Below are positions 1 through 7,525 of a stretch of DNA of 64,000 bases, one piece after another. The DNA is from Cyanobacteria bacterium SBLK. Lineage in GTDB: Bacteria; Cyanobacteriota; Cyanobacteriia; Cyanobacteriales; Spirulinaceae. The stretch lies in assembly GCA_017746715.1 (NCBI GenBank), contig JAGHZQ010000029.1:62001-126000 (forward strand). Reading direction: 5' to 3'. How positions within the stretch are numbered: position 1 is the first letter of the stretch; each line of letters begins with the position of its first letter. Made by a program: the position numbers and the translations under genes. The notes under the pieces were generated by a model, which had not been told where the DNA came from, did not search any database, and saw only the letters and a program-made list of their open reading frames with translations.

Positions 1-149
1 ACAGTCAAGCGATCGCGAATATCTTCAAGGAGAACTTTTTGAGCCTGCAATTGGGCAGCGGTTGCCACGACTCCCACTACGGTTGCCGATAAGACGGAAA
101 AAGAGAGAACCAATTTGGTCAAGAGGCTTTTTCTGTTCTGCAATGGCAT
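1..149 (-). CDS. Membrane sensor protein, N-terminal fragment
   Basis: Reading leftwards from the ATG at 149, 49 codons remain open to the window edge, so only the N terminus is visible. It has a short basic start followed by a hydrophobic segment at about residues 9-31 and then a region ending in DIRDRLT. This layout (one membrane helix, then an extracytoplasmic helix beginning with a D/RLT-type motif) is typical of HAMP-containing sensor kinases, adenylate cyclases and phosphatases, but no catalytic domain is in view. It starts only 7 bases after the stop of the solute-binding lipoprotein upstream, so the two are probably cotranscribed and may work as binding protein plus sensor. The class of sensor is inference. 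Confidence 0.55.
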   Translation of the reverse strand, partial: MPLQNRKSLLTKLVLSFSVLSATVVGVVATAAQLQAQKVLLEDIRDRLT

Positions 150-156
150 CTCTTCT

Positions 157-1581
157 TTAACTCCACTGGGCGAAAATATCTTGAATTTGCGTAATCGCGC
201 GATCGGCGGCTTCTTCTGGGGAAAGGCCATCTTGGAGAATGCTCAGAAGGGTTTTTTGCCAGATTTTCTGGGCGTTCACCTCGCTATAGGCGGGATGCAA
301 GACTTGCCACGGCGGACGCGTCGCGCCGCGTTGTATGGCGATCGCGGCGGCAAAATGGGGATCGTCGGGATCGTTCCAAAAGGCACTTTCGAGGAGGGGT
401 TGCAAGGGAGGAAGAAAACGACCTTTGAGACTTTCCAGCCAGAGGCTCAGATGTTCGGGTTGTAAAAAGTAAGCTAAAAACTGTTTGGCCAGTTTTGGGT
501 GAGGGGCATCGGCGAAAATAGCGGTTTGTTTGACTTCAATCTCTGCGGTCATGGGAGTACCATCCAGTTTATCCGGCCAGCCTCGGGTTGCAATTTGCCG
601 GTAATAAAGATTGCGAGAACGTTGATTGTAGGGATTATTGGGCAACTTTTGCGTGAGGGGAATGGAAAGATTGCCATTGAAAACCATTAAGGATTGTCCT
701 TCGAGAAAACTGATATTATTGCCAGAATCCCGCCATTCTGTTGCGCCAAGGGGGACGTAACCCTCCTGATAAAAGCCCGCATACTCGGCGAGGGCATCGA
801 TTAACCCCTGACGATTGGACGGGTGCTCCAGCAGCAACGCACCGCTTTTATTGAGAATGCGAACGTTACGAGCATCGAGAAAATGAACGAATCCCCGGGC
901 CATATCGTTACCCTTGTCAGACATGGACAAGCCCATGCCAAAGACATCTTTCCGTCCGTTTTGGTGCAAGCGATCGCTCGCTTGCTGCCAAAATGCCCAA
1001 AATCCCTGCCAATCTCGGGGAATATCGGTGTCGTCCAATCCCATTTCTGCCAAGAGATTGCGCCAGTAGTGAATGTTGGTGGTTGCGACTCCCAAAGGAA
1101 CGGCATAATAACTGCGCTCTTGGCTGACATGATTTTGATAGTAGACTCCCGATAGGGCAATTTCGTTAAAGGAGTCTTGCAAGGGTTCGAGGAGTGCCGT
1201 CACGTCGGCGAGTTTGCCCTGCCAAGCCCAACGGGGAAATAGGCTGCCGGGTCCGGCATTATCGGGGTAAGCGATATCGGGAACGCTCCCCGTGGCGATC
1301 GCTTTTTCTAACTCGGAGGCGATCGCCGTTCTGGGAATGAGTTTGAGGTTGACGCTCATCCCTGATTGCCGCTCCCATTCGTCCGTTAATTTCACGATTG
1401 CTTCGTTTTCTTCTGGCAGCAAACCTTGAGTCCACCAAATTTCCAGAGAATTTTGCGCCTTTGCCTCGGGATCGATAGCAGAAGTGCTAGGTGGGGATTG
1501 AATTTGAGTATGGGAACAAGTAACAATTCCTAATGCAAAACCAAAGAGAAAAAAAAGAGTTAGTATATTTTTGATTTTCAT
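157..1581 (-). CDS. ABC-type extracellular solute-binding lipoprotein (sugar-type)
   Basis: A 474-residue protein with a lipoprotein signal peptide: basic start, hydrophobic core, and lipobox ending at Cys22 (GIVTC). The mature part looks like a family 1 (sugar-type) periplasmic binding protein, with an early segment ELEIWW-like at about 46-50, an alternation of helices and strands and many aromatic residues that suit carbohydrate binding. No permease or ATPase gene lies beside it. Instead it is followed after 7 bases by a membrane sensor, so it may serve signal perception rather than uptake. Binding ligand is unknown. The family call is good; the sensing role is inferred from gene order. Confidence 0.8.
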   Translation of the reverse strand: MKIKNILTLFFLFGFALGIVTCSHTQIQSPPSTSAIDPEAKAQNSLEIWWTQGLLPEENEAIVKLTDEWERQSGMSVNLKLIPRTAIASELEKAIATGSVPDIAYPDNAGPGSLFPRWAWQGKLADVTALLEPLQDSFNEIALSGVYYQNHVSQERSYYAVPLGVATTNIHYWRNLLAEMGLDDTDIPRDWQGFWAFWQQASDRLHQNGRKDVFGMGLSMSDKGNDMARGFVHFLDARNVRILNKSGALLLEHPSNRQGLIDALAEYAGFYQEGYVPLGATEWRDSGNNISFLEGQSLMVFNGNLSIPLTQKLPNNPYNQRSRNLYYRQIATRGWPDKLDGTPMTAEIEVKQTAIFADAPHPKLAKQFLAYFLQPEHLSLWLESLKGRFLPPLQPLLESAFWNDPDDPHFAAAIAIQRGATRPPWQVLHPAYSEVNAQKIWQKTLLSILQDGLSPEEAADRAITQIQDIFAQWS

Positions 1582-1814
1582 CTAAGTGTTTCGATCGTTT
1601 GCGAGTTGTTATAAAAAAATGTTAACCCGATGCAATAATTTTGCGATCGGTCAATAGGGAGAGCAAAAATTTTATTATGGGCAGATCTGAGTCAATAATG
1701 CTCAAATCTAAAGTTTACGGGGAAAATGATTTACACTAAACCCTTCTTAAGAAGATTTAACGCTTTCTTGTAAAAATAAAGCAAAATTGTGAAAAACTCG
1801 TGAAGGAACAGCGT

Positions 1815-1846
1815 CAAAAAAGCCCGTTCTTGGTAAGAATCGGGCT
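1815..1846 (-). terminator. Rho-independent terminator of mtnA
   Basis: On the minus strand the sequence AGCCCG-ATTCTT-ACC-AAGAA-CGGGCT folds into a GC-rich hairpin (1821-1846) and is followed directly by a T run (A run at 1816-1820 on the plus strand). It sits 25 bases past the mtnA stop codon, where an intrinsic terminator is expected. Confidence 0.85.
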
Positions 1847-1870
1847 GTCAAATATTTGTATTGACTCGAA

Positions 1871-2914
1871 TTAAGTCCGTAAGCCCCGTAATTCTTCTGG
1901 TTTGACCGCACCTTTTTCGGTGATAATCGCCTCGATTAAAGCCGCAGGAGTTACATCAAAAGCGGGATTGTAAAAATCAACGCCGTCCGGACAAAGCCGC
2001 GTCTCTCCCACTTGATAAATCTCTTTAGGATCTCGTTCTTCGATGGGAATTTCCTCCCCGGTTTCTAACTTAAAATCTACAGTAGATAAAGGTGCGGCAA
2101 CAAAAAAGGGAACGTTATGGGCTTTGGCAATAACGGCCAGGCCGTAAGTGCCGATCTTATTAGCAGCATCGCCATTAGCGGCAATGCGATCGGCACCGAC
2201 CACAACGGCATGAATTAAGCCTTGTTTCATGCAATGTGCTGCCATATTATCGGTAATTACGGTAACGGGGATGCCTTCTTGCACGCATTCCCAAGCGGTG
2301 AGTTTGCCCCCTTGCAAGCGCGGGCGGGTTTCGTCGGCATAAACGCGAGTGAGGCGATCGTCTCGCCATGTCGATCGCACCACACCTAAAGCCGTTCCAT
2401 AGCCGGCAGTAGCTAAAGCGCCGGCGTTGCAGTGGGTTAAAAGAGTCAGCTTTTCGGGGGTTTTCGGCAGTACCTTCAAACCGTTGTCGCCAATTTCTTG
2501 ACAGGTTTGCAGGTCTTCACTTTGGATTGTTTTCGCGGTTTCCAACAGGGCGGTTTTCACGTCCTCAACACTGCCGGATGTTGCCTTGGCGGTTTCCAAT
2601 TGACGGGCGATCGCCCAAAATAAATTAACGGCGGTGGGGCGGGTTTGGCGCAGTTTTTGGGCGACTTCTTCCAATTCGGCAAGGAAGGTTTCGCGATCGC
2701 TGCTTTGGATTTCCCGCGCCCCTAAATACATGCCGTATCCTGCCGCGACTCCGATCGCCGGGGCTCCCCGCACGATCATGGTTTTGATGGCGGTTGCCAT
2801 GGTTGCGCTGTCGGCAATCTCTACAGTGGTATATTCGGCAGGGAGGCGAGTTTGATCGATGAGAATGGCGCGATCGCCTTCCCATATTACGGGATAGATT
2901 TCTTTCGAGGACAT
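1871..2914 (-). CDS. mtnA: S-methyl-5-thioribose-1-phosphate isomerase
   Basis: This enzyme converts 5-methylthioribose-1-phosphate to methylthioribulose-1-phosphate in the methionine salvage pathway. The family's signatures are all present: the [13 protein letters not shown] segment, the catalytic cysteine in [11 protein letters not shown], the catalytic aspartate in [12 protein letters not shown] followed by NKIGTY. Length is 347 residues from the ATG at 2914, which gives the usual start ([17 protein letters not shown]). The frame stays open to a further ATG at 2971, adding 19 residues that do not look like the family, so I prefer 2914. A strong terminator follows. No other salvage genes adjoin it, as is common in cyanobacteria. 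Confidence 0.95.
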   Translation of the reverse strand: MSSKEIYPVIWEGDRAILIDQTRLPAEYTTVEIADSATMATAIKTMIVRGAPAIGVAAGYGMYLGAREIQSSDRETFLAELEEVAQKLRQTRPTAVNLFWAIARQLETAKATSGSVEDVKTALLETAKTIQSEDLQTCQEIGDNGLKVLPKTPEKLTLLTHCNAGALATAGYGTALGVVRSTWRDDRLTRVYADETRPRLQGGKLTAWECVQEGIPVTVITDNMAAHCMKQGLIHAVVVGADRIAANGDAANKIGTYGLAVIAKAHNVPFFVAAPLSTVDFKLETGEEIPIEERDPKEIYQVGETRLCPDGVDFYNPAFDVTPAALIEAIITEKGAVKPEELRGLRT

Positions 2915-3150
2915 GAGAATCGCAAAATAAACATCGCCCTTAGCGTAGGTCAAAGGGCGATCGCGAAACAAGGAAATGAGTGCTTTAGTCCAAATTAAAA
3001 TATATCTTTATAGGTGTTTTTTGTTTATTTTAAGAATTCATGGGTTAATAGTTCAACAGTATTCATGTGAAGATTTAGAAGAGTTTCTTGAGTTTGTACC
3101 TTCAAGTAGATTCAGAGTAACAACGTTCATTAATAGTCAAGGAGTCCGCA

Positions 3151-3579
3151 ATGAACTTAACTGTTCGGCAAAAGTCATCAGAAGATTTAAATTCTGTTAA
3201 ATCTCATCCAGCAAATAATCATAAAATTTTTGATTATTTGGCACAAAAAGGAAAATCTCAAGAATTGAGTGGCTCTTGGTTCGAGATTTATCGCGCTAAT
3301 TTTTTTACTCGTACTCAAGGAATTGCTTCCGCTATCTCTGAAATTTTGAAAGCTGCTGTTGAAGAAGCAGATCGTTTAACTATTTACAATGATGGAAATC
3401 AATCGAATTGCCGAACGCATTTCCGTACCGCCAATTCCTTTAGCTTTATTGGCGATCGCTTCAATGCAAGGAGGGGCTGCCTTTGCGAAATCTCTCTTTC
3501 CAGAGGTTGGAGCCGGTGGAATGTTATTCATGCGTGTGGGTTTTGCGGCTATTCTTCTCTTCATTCTTTGGCGACCTAA
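3151..3579 (+). CDS. Unrecognised ORF overlapping the exporter gene
   Basis: A 142-codon frame preceded by a textbook ribosome binding site (AAGGAG, about 6 bases before the ATG). The first 80 residues (polar N terminus, then a segment with SGSWFEIYRANFF and an amphipathic helix to about residue 77) look protein-like. From about residue 82 it runs in another frame over the start of the RhtA-like gene at 3389 and its composition turns Cys/Arg/Ser-rich and unprotein-like. So either a short gene lost its stop by a frameshift, or a genuine long overlap exists. I recognise no family. Its product may also help translate the next gene, whose own start has no visible ribosome binding site. Confidence 0.4.
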   Translation: MNLTVRQKSSEDLNSVKSHPANNHKIFDYLAQKGKSQELSGSWFEIYRANFFTRTQGIASAISEILKAAVEEADRLTIYNDGNQSNCRTHFRTANSFSFIGDRFNARRGCLCEISLSRGWSRWNVIHACGFCGYSSLHSLAT

Positions 3580-4258
3580 ATTTACGTTGCAAATTCGAGA
3601 GAACTTTAAATTATTGTGCCTTTTTGGGATTGTTATGGCAGTAATGAGTCTTTCCTTTTATGAAGCCCTCGATCGCATCCCTTTGGGAATTGCTTCGGCA
3701 GTAGAATTTACGGGACCTTTAGGTTTAGCCGCATTAAAATCGCAAAGAAAACTCGATTTAATTTGGGTGATTTTGGCGGCAATTGGATTATTGTTGCTTG
3801 CTCCCATTGGGGGATTTATCTTAGATATTTGGGGAATTATCCTCGCACTCATTGCCGCTTTTTGTTTGGCAACTTATATTGTTTTATCCGCTCGAGTGGG
3901 TAAAGTCATACCTGGAGTGACAGGATTGGCTTGGGCAATGGGGATTGGTGGGTTAATCTTAATGCCCATCGGTATATTCTCAGCCGGGAGTGCCCTTTTG
4001 CAACCTCGAATCTTACTTTTGGGTTTAAGCGTGGCAATTTTATCATCGGCTTTGCCCTATTCTTTAGAAATGGTGGCATTGCGATCGCTTCCGCTCAATG
4101 TCTTTGGGGTGCTCAAAAGTCTCGAACCTGTAGCGGCTGCTCTTGCAGGGTTATTGATACTGGGCGAAAGGTTAACATTAAGGGCAATTCTGGCAATTGT
4201 TTTGATTTCTCTCGCTGCTGCTGGAGTGTCCCGATTTCGCGATCGCACTTCTGAATAA
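3389..4258 (+). CDS. RhtA-like EamA/DMT-family exporter
   Basis: A 289-residue inner-membrane protein with about ten hydrophobic helices and two EamA halves. The opening segment (SMQGGAAFAKSLFPEVGA) closely follows E. coli RhtA, the threonine/homoserine exporter (IQGGASLAKSLFPLVGA), and the later PLGIASAVEFTGPLGLAAL segment matches the same family. Amino-acid or small-metabolite export is therefore likely, but the substrate cannot be read from sequence. An in-frame TAA lies only 12 bases upstream of the tandem ATG ATG at 3389, so the start is well bounded. There is no clear ribosome binding site, and the start lies inside the preceding ORF. Confidence 0.85.
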   Translation: MMEINRIAERISVPPIPLALLAIASMQGGAAFAKSLFPEVGAGGMLFMRVGFAAILLFILWRPKFTLQIRENFKLLCLFGIVMAVMSLSFYEALDRIPLGIASAVEFTGPLGLAALKSQRKLDLIWVILAAIGLLLLAPIGGFILDIWGIILALIAAFCLATYIVLSARVGKVIPGVTGLAWAMGIGGLILMPIGIFSAGSALLQPRILLLGLSVAILSSALPYSLEMVALRSLPLNVFGVLKSLEPVAAALAGLLILGERLTLRAILAIVLISLAAAGVSRFRDRTSE

Positions 4259-4303
4259 ACGCTACTTTTCGCATACGGTGAAGGTGCGATCGCGGGCAAG
4301 CCT

Positions 4304-4507
4304 TTAATCGACAACGCGAATGAATCCCATTCTGACGCGATCGTAAATGGTGCGAACGCGATCGCTTTGTTCTTGCGTCAGGGAGGAATCGTGCAAAAGG
4401 GCATTTTGCAAGATCTGGCGATCGCTCAAGGTAATTTTACCCGTCGCAAAAATTTTTTCAATACTGGTCTGCAAAGTGCTGGAGATCGTGGGGTTTGGCT
4501 CGCTCAT
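4304..4507 (-). CDS. Small conserved cyanobacterial protein
   Basis: A 67-residue soluble protein from the ATG at 4507 (an alternative ATG at 4537 adds 10 residues). The body has two predicted helices: a segment IEKIFATGKITLSDRQ and a second ending in an amphipathic helix with the C terminus GFIRVVD. I have the impression of similar short cyanobacterial proteins with an IFATG-I-T-SDRQ core and an R/LRVVD end. Function is unknown. It is convergent with the RhtA-like gene, whose stop is 45 bases away. Confidence 0.65.
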   Translation of the reverse strand: MSEPNPTISSTLQTSIEKIFATGKITLSDRQILQNALLHDSSLTQEQSDRVRTIYDRVRMGFIRVVD

Positions 4508-4610
4508 GAGGGTGCTAAAATAGGGGGTAAGACCCATCAGGGTCTATCCCTCTACTATGCCTTATTCTTTCGCGAACGTAAATAGACAAAAAATGACAAA
4601 AGTTGACTGT

Positions 4611-4640
4611 TTTGAATTTTGAATTTTGAATTTTGAATTG
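4611..4640. repeat. Heptamer microsatellite GAATTTT
   Basis: About 3.7 tandem copies of the 7-base unit GAATTTT lie just downstream of the AAA-protein gene. A related, less regular copy lies at 23396-23422. Such short AT-rich arrays are common in filamentous cyanobacterial intergenic DNA; no function is evident. Confidence 0.7.
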
Positions 4641-4643
4641 ATG

Positions 4644-6020
4644 TCATCCTTCCGGACTCCTTTCGCGAAAATAATCTCGATATAAGTCACAACTGACGGT
4701 GACTTCATTGCCATCTAAATGCACTAAACCCATGCTGTGTAATTTGAACGCATCCACTTGGTCTAAAGCAATGGGAAGATAGCAGGCGATCGCCTGTTGA
4801 AAGGATGCAAATAAGGGGGGATTTTGTTGAAAATACCAGAGGCATCGATGGAGATGGTCGCGATAAATCCCCGTATCCGTTGGGGCAGTTTCAATTAATT
4901 CTTCAAAGCTAACTTCTCCTCGTGCCAAACGATATAAAGATAAGCGCACCAAATAGGGATGACCCGCCAACAAACGCATTAATTGTCCGATTTGTTTGGT
5001 ATCGAGGGATAGATCGTGACGTTGAGCGAGTTCTTGGACTTGCTGGGTCGTAAAAGGTTGTAGTTCGACTCGCACCCCAATATTGAGAGGAGATTGATTG
5101 ATATCTAAAGGAATATAAATTTCTGTCGAATGAACCATTACTAACCGTAGTTTTTGCCAGATGGGATCGGCTTTGGTTTTTTCATGCCAAAATCGCAAAA
5201 GACTGAGAAATTCTCGGGCGATTTCTAGATTTTCAATGATTTCATTGACTTCATCAAAAGCAAACACGATCGGACTGTCAACGCGAGCAAAAATATATCC
5301 TTGCAAGTAAAGCGTACAACTCATTTTACTGCCCAAATCTTCATCCCAAAACTCATCTAAATTCGGTTTTAAACCGACTTGTACGCTGAGATTGGCACAC
5401 AACCAACGCAAAAGTCGATTGATATCGGTTAGAGTGGGGGCTTCTGCTTGTTGAAAGTGCAATAATCCAGTTTTATAACCTTGTTGGTTGGCTTGGGCGA
5501 GAATTCTCATCATGAGGGACGTTTTGCCCATTTGCCGAGGGGCTTTGATGCGAATAAATGCTCCATTTCGGGCAATCTCGTTATAACATCTTTGTTCGTG
5601 AGGAATACGCTCGACATAAAAAGGAGATTCTAGGGGAACACTCTCTAAAGGGAGTTCGAGATTGAGGGATGCTTGTGGAGATAAGGCAGGGGAAATGAGG
5701 GGAACAGAGGCGATCGCGGCGACAGGTTCGGCTTGAGGGGACGGAGTTTTCGCCATATTCCGCTCTACTACCGATTGCAAGTTGGTTTTGGTGACTTTCT
5801 CTCCGAAGGCGTTGGAGAGCAAGCGCCAGAGTTTCGGGGCGACTCCTTGTTTGATGTAATTGGCAGAATAACCGTACTCAGAGGCGATACTATCGTAGGT
5901 TTTCTTGGTTCTTTGCCACGACTCGCGCAAAATAATCCGTTGGAGATCGTTGAGATGCTCCTCTGTTGTAGAGTAAACGGATGATTCAACAAATTTTAAA
6001 ACTTCTTCAATAGTTTTCAT
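4644..6020 (-). CDS. HTH plus AAA-like STAND-type NTPase (AAA_35)
   Basis: A 458-residue protein. Residues 1-85 form a small helical domain with LNDLQRIILRESWQ and YDSIASEYGYSANYIKQ, matching the helix-turn-helix found at the start of many cyanobacterial NTPases (vWA-MoxR-associated type). A Pro/Ala-rich linker follows at about 90-130. The AAA-like domain has a variant P loop APRQMGKTS at 160-168 and a Walker B strand IVFAFDEVNE at 251-260. No effector domain follows, so the protein is short for the group, which often carries WD40, caspase or peptidase modules. Such proteins are thought to act in stress or conflict signalling. It lies downstream of an intergenic region with a 45-bp tandem repeat. 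Confidence 0.75.
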   Translation of the reverse strand: MKTIEEVLKFVESSVYSTTEEHLNDLQRIILRESWQRTKKTYDSIASEYGYSANYIKQGVAPKLWRLLSNAFGEKVTKTNLQSVVERNMAKTPSPQAEPVAAIASVPLISPALSPQASLNLELPLESVPLESPFYVERIPHEQRCYNEIARNGAFIRIKAPRQMGKTSLMMRILAQANQQGYKTGLLHFQQAEAPTLTDINRLLRWLCANLSVQVGLKPNLDEFWDEDLGSKMSCTLYLQGYIFARVDSPIVFAFDEVNEIIENLEIAREFLSLLRFWHEKTKADPIWQKLRLVMVHSTEIYIPLDINQSPLNIGVRVELQPFTTQQVQELAQRHDLSLDTKQIGQLMRLLAGHPYLVRLSLYRLARGEVSFEELIETAPTDTGIYRDHLHRCLWYFQQNPPLFASFQQAIACYLPIALDQVDAFKLHSMGLVHLDGNEVTVSCDLYRDYFRERSPEG

Positions 6021-6129
6021 AAAATATTTTTCGTGACGGAAGAGCGAAAGGGGTAAAATTTCCAGTGCTGGCGGGAGATTCTACAGATAGGTTCATGTGA
6101 AATTGTAGACGATCGCCCGAGAGGGCAGT

Positions 6130-6264
6130 GCGATCGCTGTGGGATGCCATCGTTAATTGTAATAAGGAAAGGGAGCGATCGCCGTGGGATGTTATTGTCG
6201 ATCGTGGTAAGGGAACGGGGCGATCGCGGTCGGATATTGTTGTGAAGTTATAGTAAAATAATAA
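6130..6264. repeat. 45-bp tandem repeat phased on HIP1 octamers
   Basis: GCGATCGC occurs at 6130, 6175 and 6220, exactly 45 bases apart, each followed by a related sequence (GTGGGATG, then a run like TAAGG). Units one and two agree at roughly 70% of positions; unit three is more diverged. The array fills the intergenic region between the divergent AAA-protein and pentapeptide genes. Confidence 0.75.
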
Positions 6265-6304
6265 AAACTTTGAGAAATAAGTCGAAAAAATAACATCATT
6301 TTTC

Positions 6305-6841
6305 ATGAAACAAAAACAGCGCATTAAAAATAGATTTAAAGTTTGGCAGCAGCGTTTTTGGAGTCTGTTGGCGATTTTGTTATTAACGGGATTTTGGCTC
6401 ATTCTCGGGGCGCGTCCGGCATGGGCGCAAGATAATCGCGTGAACTATACCCTCACGGAATTACACTATCAAGATTTCTCGGGGCAGGATCTTTCGGGAA
6501 CGAGTTTTGCCGGGGCCGATCTGCGGGGTTGTAATTTTCGCAATGCTAATTTGCAAGGAACGATTTTAACAAAAGCGGCGTTTTTTATGGCAGATTTATC
6601 AGGGGCAGATTTAAGCAGTGCGTTGATGGATCGAGTCATTTTAGATTCTGCCAATTTAAGCAATGCAATTTTGCACGATGTTATCGCCACGAGTACCCGT
6701 TTTTTTGATGCGGATATTACGGGGGCGGATTTTTCTGGGGCACTTTTAGACCGCTATCAGGTGAGTTTGATGTGCGATCGCGCTGAAGGAGTCAATCCGG
6801 TTACGGGAGTGCCAACTCGCGAGAGTTTATTTTGCGATTAA
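6305..6841 (+). CDS. Exported pentapeptide-repeat protein
   Basis: A 178-residue protein with a long basic N terminus, a hydrophobic helix at about 19-35, and a signal-peptidase site ARPAWA before Gln42, as in cyanobacterial lumenal or periplasmic proteins. The mature part (about 55-150) consists of A(D/N)LXX-type pentapeptide repeats (for example GADLRGCNF, SGADLSSAL, SANLSNAIL), which fold as a right-handed quadrilateral beta helix. A short tail with two cysteines (MCDRAEGVNP and the terminal FCD) follows and could form a disulphide. It resembles thylakoid-lumen pentapeptide proteins of unknown function. It is divergently placed from the AAA-protein gene. Confidence 0.8.
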   Translation: MKQKQRIKNRFKVWQQRFWSLLAILLLTGFWLILGARPAWAQDNRVNYTLTELHYQDFSGQDLSGTSFAGADLRGCNFRNANLQGTILTKAAFFMADLSGADLSSALMDRVILDSANLSNAILHDVIATSTRFFDADITGADFSGALLDRYQVSLMCDRAEGVNPVTGVPTRESLFCD

Positions 6842-7102
6842 GAGTTTATTTGGCAATTATCTCACTCCCCCAAACCTTAAATATATTTCACGATCGCTTT
6901 CGATACATTTCTTAAAAGAAAATAAAAGCGATCGCTCTCCCAAAAATGTTAATTTAATAACAAAATATCCGATCGAGGGATTGAAATTACGCGATTTAGC
7001 GATAGGAAAAGAAATTTTCTCAGTGTTTTCTATATTTTTCTTTGGAGAGAGTTATGGCATGATTAACATATAGCTTATTATAATAATCTCCCAATTAAGA
7101 AA

Positions 7103-7276
7103 ATGACTCTCCATGAAAATAGCTTGCAAATTAACTTAGTAACTTGCACGACTCGCCCCTGCGAACCCATGGCCTCCGTAGAAGATAATCCCCTCGTGCC
7201 AGATCCCTTACTATTATTAACCCTCTTGGGAGGTTTTGGCCTAACCGCTTTATTTGGCAGTCAAAAGCATTGTTAA
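7103..7276 (+). CDS. Possible 57-residue membrane peptide
   Basis: In the 680-base gap between annotated genes, an ATG at 7103 opens 57 codons ending in TAA at 7276. The product has a polar first half and one hydrophobic helix near the C terminus (PDPLLLLTLLGGFGLTALFG) followed by a short polar tail. A TATAAT hexamer lies at 7079-7084 but without a convincing -35 box, and the ribosome binding site is weak (AAGA). The rest of the gap (6842-7102 and 7277-7522) shows nothing I recognise. Composition looks like a single-span membrane peptide, but conservation is untested. Confidence 0.35.
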   Translation: MTLHENSLQINLVTCTTRPCEPMASVEDNPLVPDPLLLLTLLGGFGLTALFGSQKHC

Positions 7277-7525
7277 ATTAATGCTCTTTGAATAATGCTC
7301 TTTGAAGGGATAATTTTTGAGCGAGGGTAAAGTTGGAATGAAGGTTTTTTTAGATATGGCTTTTTTGTTTGTGGAAAATGGAACAAACAAGATGCTTGTT
7401 TCTACATTAACCCAAAATTAAACTATAGCTAATAACAACCATCGCAATTTCAGGAAAATTTTACCTCGTTTCCCAAGCAACTCGTTACAATGAAAGGTAT
7501 ATTCTCGTGCAAGAGGTTTTAAGTG

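Noticed and set aside
2976..3200. A 74-codon plus-strand frame ahead of 3151
   Set aside because: It overlaps a better-supported start at 3151 in another frame, and has no ribosome binding site or recognisable content.
6007..6402. A 131-codon minus-strand frame through the 45-bp array
   Set aside because: Its repeats are simply translated array units, and it overlaps the start regions of two better-supported genes.
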